Source: Emticicia sp. BO119 (GTDB lineage: Bacteria > Bacteroidota > Bacteroidia > Cytophagales > Spirosomataceae). Taken from it: 64,000 nucleotides of DNA. Within the stretch, counting starts at the first letter, position 1, and every line of letters starts with the position of its first letter. The DNA is taken from assembly GCF_013912375.1 (NCBI RefSeq), contig NZ_JACETV010000001.1:620001-684000 (forward strand), given 5' to 3'. Below are positions 46,345 to 53,391 of this stretch, piece after piece. The position numbers were made by a program, and so were the translations under genes. Under the pieces are notes generated by a model. The model had not been told where the DNA came from. It worked only from the letters and a program-made list of their open reading frames with translations, and searched no databases.

Positions 46345-47235
46345 TTACGCCGATTTCCTGTACAACTCCTGCTTACGGGTTTCATACATCTCTACCAGCC
46401 CAAAGTCATACACGTGTTCATCAACTAATTCCAGTTGTTCCAGAGTTCTGGCATTAGAGATAAAATCCGCAATACGCTGGAGTTCTTTTTCCTTGCTTGT
46501 TTCTTCTTGGTCGTTATTTTCTAACTGATTATCAATATATTCTACCTCTGTTCCTTCTACATTATGTATCACTGACTGGTCGGTAATTACAGCCTTTTGC
46601 ATTTCAACAGAGAGCGGAGCATCACCACTATTCAGGTGTAGCTTTGTTACGGTTTTAAGGGCCATTTTGTCGAAATCCTCTGCCCATAAGCCCTTTCCGT
46701 TTTTAAAAGTCTGTGAGTATCTTTTGCCATGCCGATGCACCGAATCAGCATCCATGAAAAAAGTACTTTCGTAGCCATTCAGCAGTCTGAAATTACTTGC
46801 ATAGCCAATCACTTTATCGCTTAGTTTTTTGTCCCATTCAAAATGAAAACCCTGAAACGATTCATCCTCTATCTTTTGCCCTTCGTACACAATCTTGGCA
46901 TCCATTGTCTGGTACTGTCCGCTACGAATTGCTAATTGTTTAAAACCTTTATAACCAATCAGGAACTGTGCGAGCTGCCGACCGCTCTTTCTGTCATTAT
47001 AAGGTACCAGATAGGCAAAGCCAAGATTATTGCTCAAAGGTAAATCTAAAGTAGCGGCTGTTGCTGCGGCATGATACACGCTGGTTGGATCGGCTCTTTT
47101 CAGTAATTCATTACTGGCTACAATCTGAAGAACCGAGGTCATAAAAGCGGGCGCTCTTTTGCCCAGTAATTCTTCAAATTTTTGTTTGACGGAGGTCTTA
47201 CTGAAAAAATCTTTAGTTGTTAACTGCTCTGACAT
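46345..47235 (-). CDS. recT: RecT family single-strand annealing protein
   Basis: 296 residues. FAYLVPYNDR, AQFLIGYKGFKQLAIRSGQY in part, FEWDKK and WAEDFDKMALKTVTKLHL in part are typical RecT/Bet-class annealing-protein motifs. RecT binds single-stranded DNA and anneals complementary strands, normally with an exonuclease partner (RecE), which is absent here. The C-terminal 75 residues are acidic and low in similarity. Phage genes of this class are often captured by chromosomes. It is divergent from an S24 repressor gene, across 1.27 kb that holds the hairpin array. Confidence 0.92.
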   Translation of the reverse strand: MSEQLTTKDFFSKTSVKQKFEELLGKRAPAFMTSVLQIVASNELLKRADPTSVYHAAATAATLDLPLSNNLGFAYLVPYNDRKSGRQLAQFLIGYKGFKQLAIRSGQYQTMDAKIVYEGQKIEDESFQGFHFEWDKKLSDKVIGYASNFRLLNGYESTFFMDADSVHRHGKRYSQTFKNGKGLWAEDFDKMALKTVTKLHLNSGDAPLSVEMQKAVITDQSVIHNVEGTEVEYIDNQLENNDQEETSKEKELQRIADFISNARTLEQLELVDEHVYDFGLVEMYETRKQELYRKSA

Positions 47236-47500
47236 TTTTAGTTAATTTGTTATGATTTGGGATTATTTTTCTATTCAAAAGTGAGGCAGAAAGCATGATT
47301 TTCTACACTTTGGGGAAGTATTTATTAAACACTCTTTTATATATGGGTTGAAGATATAAACATAATTTTCCTGATTCTGGTTTGCAGCCGGAACAGGCTT
47401 TTACTTTTAAAAGATTATCGACAGAAGCGTATTATTTAACGTTTTTTATAGGCATTTTATTGGGTTTTACAGGGTTTATATGCTCAGCTGTTTGAGTTTA
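47236..47500. other. recT upstream region
   Basis: 265 bp with no ORF. On the minus strand CACTTTTG near 47277-47284 resembles a -7 box, about 45 bases before the recT start. GGGTTT occurs twice near 47460. Confidence 0.3.
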
Positions 47501-48054
47501 AAAACACCTTCCCCAAACGGAAGAGGGTTTGGTGATCCTCCTAAATAATAAACCTTACTAAACTGTATTATGCTAAAAAACAGCAGAAAGACGCTTAAAA
47601 AACTTCTTCTAATAAAAAGGATTCAGGTTGTATTTCAGAACCTGATCCGGTAAGTTATTTATCAGGTAAGAAAAACTTCAAAAAATGCCTCCTCCAAAAT
47701 GAAGGAGGATTTTATCTGTTTCCCTAAACGTGTTTAACAAAGACAATTTCTTTTGAAAAACACCTCCTTCAAACGAAGGAGGGTTTTACTATATATTCCT
47801 AACCTTACTAAATAAGCCATCTGTTTGCGCTTCCTATCCTATTAAAAACACCTCCTCCGAATAGAGGAGGGTTTCTATCCTTCTATTCTAACCCAAAAAT
47901 CAATATATGAATAGTCACGGCATTCAATATGAATTTTCAAAAAATACCTCCTCCATAGGGAGGAGGATTTTCTAATAAATATTAGTCATGAAATAAATGC
48001 ACATCAATTTTTGACCGTGTGTCAAAAACACCTCCTCTAAAAAGAGGAGGATTT
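47501..48054. repeat. Array of six covarying CCTCC/GGAGG hairpin repeats
   Basis: Copies at 47501-47530 (weak), 47681-47713, 47756-47787, 47844-47874, 47939-47971 and 48024-48054; a decayed one is possible at 47597-47623. Each has AAAAACACC or a close form, CCTCC-rich left arm, 4-6 base loop, GGAGG-rich right arm and GTTT/ATTT. Stems covary: CCTCCTTC/GAAGGAGG (third), CCTCCTCC/GGAGGAGG (fifth), CCTCCTCT/AGAGGAGG (sixth). Spacers of 42-65 bp between neighbours (150 bp across the decayed site) are unrelated, so selection acts on structure. On the minus strand each hairpin is followed by TGTTTTT or ATTTTTT like a terminator. Confidence 0.8.
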
Positions 48055-48329
48055 AAACACTACATACGCATCAATAAAAATCTTGAACGGATTACAGATA
48101 ATCTGGCTAAATCCTTTGCTTTGACAAGGGAGTCCAGACAATTACACATAACTGTGAACTGATTGATTACCTGGTAAATATCATCTACTATTTACCGAAC
48201 TACTTTGCTTCGGGTTGTGTGGTATTTTCGGGGCAAAGGAGTTAGATGTAGTTTGTCAGATTTTCTATTATACGACCATGACACTTGTTGTTAAATACTT
48301 TTGCATTTTGCTTTAAGCATAATAATGTT
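48055..48329. other. Region between hairpin array and right direct repeat
   Basis: 275 bp, no ORF of coding character on either strand and no further copy of the hairpin repeat. Confidence 0.35.
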
Positions 48330-48349
48330 TGTGTGGATTTAGTGTTTTA
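48330..48349. repeat. 20-bp direct repeat, right copy
   Basis: TGTGTGGATTTAGTGTTTTA, one base different from 46321-46340. It ends 20 bp before the -33 box of the S24 repressor promoter. Confidence 0.7.
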
Positions 48350-48368
48350 AAAAATTTATAAAATTTTT

Positions 48369-48399
48369 ATTGTACAATTACATATTTTCTCTATTTTTG
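48369..48399 (+). promoter_or_regulatory. Promoter of S24 repressor gene
   Basis: ATTG (48369-48372), exactly 19 bases, then TATTTTTG (48392-48399), matching the Bacteroidota consensus with one mismatch in the -33 box. Transcription would start near 48406, just before two palindromes. Confidence 0.7.
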
Positions 48400-48418
48400 T
48401 TTATGAAAAATAAACTTG

Positions 48419-48459
48419 TTCGTAATTACGAAACAAATTTAACGAACTTGTTCGTTAAA
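48419..48459. promoter_or_regulatory. Two palindromic operators of S24 repressor
   Basis: TTCGTAATTACGAA (48419-48432) is a perfect 14-bp palindrome. TTTAACGAAC (48438-48447), TT, GTTCGTTAAA (48450-48459) is a perfect 10-bp inverted repeat. Both use TTCG/CGAA half-sites and lie about +13 to +53 of the predicted start, ideal for autorepression. Confidence 0.7.
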
Positions 48460-48508
48460 TGCAAGTAAAATTTGAAAATTATTTTTATTTTTTTAACATA
48501 ATCAGACG

Positions 48509-49204
48509 ATGACTATTGGCATACCTGCGGTAAGTGGAACTGAAATCAAGAATTTTCGCAAGAAAAATAAGCTTTCTCAGAATGAGTTCGCCGAACTTGT
48601 TGGTGTAACCATGAGGGCGGTACAGTTATGGGAAAGTGGTGACAGGAATGTATCAAGCCTTGCAGAAAAGACTATCAGAGAGGTGTTTTTGAATTATAAA
48701 AAAGCCGGATTGGAGAATGCTTATGTCAATACTAATGGTAATAAGTTTATCAGTAATACAGATGGAGATCTGATTGTGGAAGTGCCTTTACTCACAACTG
48801 AGGCATTTGCCCGTTATCTTGACGAATTAAGCGATGCTGGCACATTTCAGTTTGAAGAAAGAGTGCCTTTTGTAGTTGATAAAATAGACAGAGGTAATTT
48901 TATTGCTTTCCGGATTTCCGGGGATAGTATGAACGGAGGTAGAATAGATGATACCCCCGACAGAGCTACTGTATTAGGCAAAGAATTATCGATGGATTTG
49001 TGGATGGACGGTTTCGGAGAATCAAGATTCGGGTGGATTATCCTTACCAAGCGCAATGTATTGTTTAAAGATATTATAGCTTTTGATAGAGCAACAGCTA
49101 CCATTACCTGCCATAGCCGCAACGATAGCCCCGAATACTGTGATTTCAAACTCTCATTAAATGATGTACACAAGATTTTTAAAGTAATGAAGAGGACTTT
49201 TTAA
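48509..49204 (+). CDS. XRE/S24-family (LexA/CI-like) repressor
   Basis: 231 residues. An N-terminal XRE helix-turn-helix (KLSQNEFAELVGVTMRAVQLWESG, given here as FAELVGVTMRAVQLWESG) and a C-terminal S24 peptidase-like domain with FRISGDSMN (nucleophile Ser) and a Lys in VLFKDI as candidate general base. Such proteins are phage-type repressors that self-cleave after RecA activation. No clear Ala-Gly cleavage site was seen. Divergent from recT; adjacent promoter and operators suggest autoregulation. Confidence 0.88.
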   Translation: MTIGIPAVSGTEIKNFRKKNKLSQNEFAELVGVTMRAVQLWESGDRNVSSLAEKTIREVFLNYKKAGLENAYVNTNGNKFISNTDGDLIVEVPLLTTEAFARYLDELSDAGTFQFEERVPFVVDKIDRGNFIAFRISGDSMNGGRIDDTPDRATVLGKELSMDLWMDGFGESRFGWIILTKRNVLFKDIIAFDRATATITCHSRNDSPEYCDFKLSLNDVHKIFKVMKRTF

Positions 49205-49217
49205 GGTGGTTTATTAA

Positions 49218-50603
49218 TTAGTTAACTTCTGACTTGTCCTGTGGTGTAGGTATTCTCAACTGCATTTTTTTTCTTATTAAATTAATCATCTCTTTTTCTT
49301 TTTTGTTCCAGTAGCCAATATGAGACCAGAAAGGTATAATATTTCCGGTTTTTGACTTTGTTCTTAGAAAATGGTTTTCAACCCCATGCCCGAAAACATG
49401 ATTATTTCCTCCAACAAAATCTTTTTCGAAAGTAATGTTTGTCCAGCGGGTAAGGGCAAATGGAGCTGCATGATGTAAGAAATTAACCTCTGAAATCGGA
49501 AAATGGAAGGTTTTTTCGCCTTCAGGTGTCGGCGGGCAGGTAGGGTATTCTCTTTCTGCCTGTTTCTTTACTAATTCCTCCGGGTTACCTGCAAGCAATA
49601 GTTTGGCATGGGCTAACGGACTACCTAAAGTAATAAAATCAGAAACCCGCCAAGAATCAAGCCTATTGAACTGGCTCTTCCACAGTTTAAGCTGTATTTC
49701 CCTGAAAGTATCTCTGTTTTTCGCTGTGGGGTTCTTACTCAAGTTATAAGCAGCATCTTCAATTTCTGTTAACTGAGTATCTGTCAACTTAATAGTTCCG
49801 TTATGTTTTATCCATAAAAATTTAATTAAATCGTAGGCAACTACAGCCCCTAAACTATGGCCTACCACAATAATACGGTCATATTTGTTCCTTTTGTAAG
49901 TACTCCCATCTTTATTTCTGACATCTATTTTGGCATCATGTAGTTTTCTGAGCAATTCAATGCCTGTTTCTCTTATATCCTGCCTTTCTTTAATATTACC
50001 TGCACGTGGAGTTGTATAACGTACAACATCACCTAAATAATAGATAAGAAAGAAATTAATACCCAACCAGGTCAGACTACCCAGATACTTTCCTACGAAC
50101 TTAAGGTAGCAGCAAAAATGCGTTTTTACAAAATCATAATCATATATATTTTTAATTAGATTTTCCGGGCATTTGTCCTCTTTCATTAAAGGATAGCTCA
50201 GAATAAATAATAAACTCATAAAAATACTTACCCAGAAGAACCAATAAATCCAGCGCAGCCTGTCAGGAATATTTTTTGGTCGTCTTAAAAGAATTGTCCA
50301 GAACCACCATAAAACATCCATCAATTTTGTACCACTCATCTTGTGTGCCCAATAGTATTCAAAATAGTCAGTTTTAAAAGTAAACCTATGTTCGTTGGCA
50401 GTAAGTCTCCTGAGCTCAAAAGTTTCAGACAGCACATCTGGTTTATTAAAAAACTTTTGTTTTTTACTATGAGGTATTTCCGGAGCAATTGATTCCACAA
50501 ATTCACGGAGTGTATCCATGGGTTTTTGCTCTCCCATTCCGTGAATTACAAGTACTGCCTGACGTTGAATATTAAATTTATTTTCGTTAAATTCTTCTGG
50601 CAT
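49218..50603 (-). CDS. Alpha/beta hydrolase with membrane segments
   Basis: 461 residues. AVLVIHGMGEQKP near the N-terminus (oxyanion-type HG) and IVVGHSLGAVVAYD with the GxSxG nucleophile elbow mark a lipase/esterase-like hydrolase. Two hydrophobic segments (about 125-145 and 180-200) interrupt the fold, so it is probably anchored at the membrane. A catalytic His candidate lies in GGNNHVFGHGVENHF near residue 415. Convergent with the S24 repressor gene (13 bp apart). Substrate unknown. Confidence 0.75.
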   Translation of the reverse strand: MPEEFNENKFNIQRQAVLVIHGMGEQKPMDTLREFVESIAPEIPHSKKQKFFNKPDVLSETFELRRLTANEHRFTFKTDYFEYYWAHKMSGTKLMDVLWWFWTILLRRPKNIPDRLRWIYWFFWVSIFMSLLFILSYPLMKEDKCPENLIKNIYDYDFVKTHFCCYLKFVGKYLGSLTWLGINFFLIYYLGDVVRYTTPRAGNIKERQDIRETGIELLRKLHDAKIDVRNKDGSTYKRNKYDRIIVVGHSLGAVVAYDLIKFLWIKHNGTIKLTDTQLTEIEDAAYNLSKNPTAKNRDTFREIQLKLWKSQFNRLDSWRVSDFITLGSPLAHAKLLLAGNPEELVKKQAEREYPTCPPTPEGEKTFHFPISEVNFLHHAAPFALTRWTNITFEKDFVGGNNHVFGHGVENHFLRTKSKTGNIIPFWSHIGYWNKKEKEMINLIRKKMQLRIPTPQDKSEVN

Positions 50604-50804
50604 ATAAGGTAGGTTTTCCTAAAGATAGGTAGACCCGACAGGCTCTCCAAATCTTTACAATGGTTTTTATTTTAAGGTTTATTGTTTGATTACTTTCAGC
50701 TATTTTGAGAGATTTAAGTAAGTGCCAGAAGATAATTAAACTAAAGCCTGATTTTTAAATGATTTTTCTTGTATGGTTAAAGCTTCTGCTTTAGCTTTGT
50801 CTTT

Positions 50805-50823
50805 ATTTAGATTCTATCTAAAT
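50805..50823. promoter_or_regulatory. Short inverted repeat before BNR gene
   Basis: ATTTAGAT (50805-50812), TCT, ATCTAAAT (50816-50823): perfect 8-bp arms in the divergent gap, 60 bp before the sialidase-like gene. A regulator site or chance in AT-rich DNA. Confidence 0.35.
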
Positions 50824-50882
50824 AATATTATCTAAGAATTAGAAAAATAGATTAAATTCTATAGCATTATTCATTTAACTAA

Positions 50883-52127
50883 ATGATTTCGCAAATGAAG
50901 AAAAATAGTTTTTTATTGATGGCTCTTCTCACACTTGGGCTATCAGAAGTAGTTTTGGCACAGAATACTCATTTTGGTGATGCTACCCATGCCTATACTT
51001 TACCAACATTCACTAAAAATAATCTGGGCGAGCCAGTTTTATATTGGACAGAAAAAGGTGATGATAATATATTAGCTCTCTACTTCTCGGTTTCGAAAAA
51101 TGGGGGAAGGAGTTTTAGTGACAAAAAACTCATCTATTTGGATGCTGGCCTTGGGAGTAGTCGATTAATGAGGCCAAAACTATTATTTAAGAAAGATGGT
51201 ACTATGGCTGCGATATTTTCATACCGCAAGGTAGTAGCCGCCCCCGCTGCTCCATCTACGCATGAGGGAGGCCATGGAAATCATGTAAAACCCGAAACTC
51301 CAGAGCCGAGACCCAAACGTGAATCACAAATCAGATATACGGTTTCAAAAGATAATGGTAATACCTGGACTAACCCAACTTCGGTCGATTCGGATACAAC
51401 AAGATTAATAAGAGGTTTCTTTGATGCGGTTGTTTTGCCAAACGATGAAATTGCGGTGGCATATCTGAAAGATGTGAAAGGCAGCACCAAACATGAAGAG
51501 CGAGACCTTCGGATGGTAATTACTAAAAACAACATATTTCAACCAGAAAAATTGATTGACCCTGTGGTGTGTGATTGCTGTAATATAAGCTTATTAGTTG
51601 ATAACAATGGAAAATTGAATGTTTTTTACCGTGATAATAATAATGATATTCGTGATATTGCCCGTATAGCTTCTTCAGACAACGGTGCTACTTTCACAAA
51701 ACCAGAAATTCTTCGTAACGATAAATGGGAGATCAAGGGCTGTCCGCATTCAGGAGCAACTTCAGTAGCTACTGCTAACGGTGCTTTAATAACCTGGTTT
51801 TCAGGTGCGAATGAGCAATCAGGGGTAAGATTAGTAGATGAAAATGGAAAATTGTTAAAGGTATTAAGTGCAAATGCCAAAAATGGTCAGGTATCAGCCG
51901 ATGGTAAAAAAGGTATTTTTGTATGGGAACAAACTACTGAAGGCGGTGCAAGCCAGATTTTTTACAGCAAAGTGGTGAGTGGAAAAGTACTCGACGATCA
52001 GTTAGTAAACGGCTCAGACTACGGCCAGAATGCCACAAGTATATTGATCAATGGAAAATTATTAATAGCCTTTGAAGTTGCCAAACCTAATCAAAGAACG
52101 GCTTTGATAGTGAGGGTGGTAGAGTAG
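50883..52127 (+). CDS. Secreted BNR-repeat/sialidase-like protein
   Basis: 414 residues with a signal peptide; the second ATG at 50895 (MKKNSFLLMALL) gives a tidier one. Asp-box repeats SKNGGRSFSD, SKDNGNTWTN and SSDNGATFTK mark a six-bladed propeller of the sialidase superfamily. A CDCC cluster (VVCDCCNISLL) is unusual and may bind metal or form disulfides. The catalytic Arg triad of true sialidases cannot be placed, so enzymatic activity is uncertain. Confidence 0.8.
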   Translation: MISQMKKNSFLLMALLTLGLSEVVLAQNTHFGDATHAYTLPTFTKNNLGEPVLYWTEKGDDNILALYFSVSKNGGRSFSDKKLIYLDAGLGSSRLMRPKLLFKKDGTMAAIFSYRKVVAAPAAPSTHEGGHGNHVKPETPEPRPKRESQIRYTVSKDNGNTWTNPTSVDSDTTRLIRGFFDAVVLPNDEIAVAYLKDVKGSTKHEERDLRMVITKNNIFQPEKLIDPVVCDCCNISLLVDNNGKLNVFYRDNNNDIRDIARIASSDNGATFTKPEILRNDKWEIKGCPHSGATSVATANGALITWFSGANEQSGVRLVDENGKLLKVLSANAKNGQVSADGKKGIFVWEQTTEGGASQIFYSKVVSGKVLDDQLVNGSDYGQNATSILINGKLLIAFEVAKPNQRTALIVRVVE

Positions 52128-52150
52128 GAGAATGGAAAGTAGGGATTTTA

Positions 52151-52179
52151 AGCCAACGCAAAAGCGCTGGCTTTTTTTT
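52151..52179 (+). terminator. Rho-independent terminator after BNR gene
   Basis: Stem AGCCAACGC (52151-52159), loop AAAA, GCGCTGGCT (52164-52172), one mismatch, then eight T. Confidence 0.92.
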
Positions 52180-52250
52180 GTATTTCTTATCCGAAGCTTT
52201 GAACACACCTCTTCTTTTCGAAAATATTATTTTATTAATACGTTTGATCT

Positions 52251-52553
52251 TTATTGTCTGGTATTTTTTTCAGTAAAATCAGTTATAAAATTGCCGTCAT
52301 AGCAGTACAAACTTAAATTTTTTGCTCCAACCGAGATATTGCCATCTCTATCTTCAAAAATGCTCCCGATTGAAGTATTATCCAGACCTTCGAATGGAGA
52401 ACAGTTAAAAGTTTTACCATTATAAATACATATCCTGCCTTGGACTTTTCCTTCTTCATCCCAATTGGGGCCTCCAACACAGATATTTCCTTTTCTATCT
52501 ACTAAAATAGAAGTAATATCATAGTCGCAAAAACCATCAGTTTCAGTAAACTT
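52251..52553 (-). pseudogene. Remnant of a two-component-regulator propeller protein
   Basis: An open frame of 100 codons without start codon, ending TAA at 52251-52253, preceded in frame by a TAA at 52554-52556. Translated, it has two Reg_prop-type repeats, DRKGNICVGG and DRDGNISVGA, with YNGKTFNCSPFEGLD between, as in the N-terminal propellers of hybrid two-component sensors. No full gene surrounds it, so it is a decayed fragment. Confidence 0.65.
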
Positions 52554-52803
52554 TTAATTTCATAAAAAACTTTGAGACAGAAAATCTATAAGCTAAGTAA
52601 TAACCAATTATATAAAAAAATTAAAAGCTTGTAAGGAAAACAGATTCACATATGCGTTAAATATTTCATTCAATGATTGAAACTACTTCAATATTTTCCT
52701 TTTATTCTCTGCACAAATCATAAACCATCTTAGCAAGATGTAGTTTAACGCCCAAAAACGGACAGAAAACTGTACGATTTCGGACACTACATTTTTAATA
52801 ATA
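52554..52803. other. Intergenic region after propeller remnant
   Basis: 250 bp, no ORF; possibly further decayed coding sequence, but no repeat motif could be read. Confidence 0.3.
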
Positions 52804-52834
52804 CCTCTCTAAAAGTGTTTTTGAGAGGATTTTT
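52804..52834 (+). terminator. Orphan terminator hairpin
   Basis: CCTCTC (52804-52809) with GAGAGG (52823-52828), inner AAAA/TTTT pairs, then ATTTTTG. No plus-strand gene precedes it in 675 bp. Confidence 0.55.
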
Positions 52835-52849
52835 GTACTTGGCACTCCA

Positions 52850-52931
52850 TTTGTTTAACAAAATATAATCAAATAAATCTCGGCTTAATTAAATATGGAC
52901 TGAAGTAGGTTAGATTTATTTGTTTAGCAAA
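52850..52931. promoter_or_regulatory. Paired inverted repeats before padR-like gene
   Basis: TTTGTTTAACAAA (52850-52862) and TTTGTTTAGCAAA (52919-52931) differ at one base and are 69 bp apart, the second 33 bp before the PadR-family start. Candidate operator pair. Confidence 0.45.
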
Positions 52932-52964
52932 TAATAATGAAATACCTGATTAAATACTGAAACT

Positions 52965-53291
52965 ATGGGACGACCCTATTTAGGAGAATTTGAAGAACTG
53001 GTGCTACTGACAGTGGCGGTACTGGAAGGCGGCGCTTATGGTGTAGCAATTGCATCAGAACTTAAAAAACGAACCGACCGCATAATCAGCCTGAGCGGTG
53101 TACATATAGCCTTATATAGGTTGGAAGAAAAAGGATTTGTGAAGTCGGTATTAGGTGGAGCTACCAATGAACGTGGTGGGCGCCGAAAAAGATTATTCAA
53201 TATAACAGCTTTGGGTAAGCGTACATTGGATGAAATGCGCGATATACGTAACGAACTATGGACATCTATTCCGAAACTTTCGTTTTCGTGA
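52965..53291 (+). CDS. PadR-family transcriptional regulator
   Basis: 108 residues: a winged helix (GRPYLGEFEELVLLTVAVLE start shown in part as YLGEFEELVLLTVAV) with a GGRRKRLFNITALGKRTL wing. No effector domain beyond the helical tail, as in the short PadR-s2 type. It leads four FtsX-like permease genes on the same strand, and PadR regulators of this kind commonly adjoin such permeases. Confidence 0.9.
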   Translation: MGRPYLGEFEELVLLTVAVLEGGAYGVAIASELKKRTDRIISLSGVHIALYRLEEKGFVKSVLGGATNERGGRRKRLFNITALGKRTLDEMRDIRNELWTSIPKLSFS

Positions 53292-53391
53292 AAAATCGCA
53301 AATTAAGAATGGTGAATTCGTGAATAATTTGTAATCGTATTATTCGCTGATTCTCTACTCACTAATTAGCGATTTTACTAATAAATAAATT

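Noticed and set aside
47501-48054. CRISPR array
   Set aside because: Repeats differ in sequence and are 30-33 bp with uneven spacers; no cas genes are in the window. Covarying stems also argue against strict repeat copying.
47501-48054. Integron cassette array with attC sites
   Set aside because: No integrase, no cassette ORFs and no GTTRRRY-type core sites at the hairpin feet.
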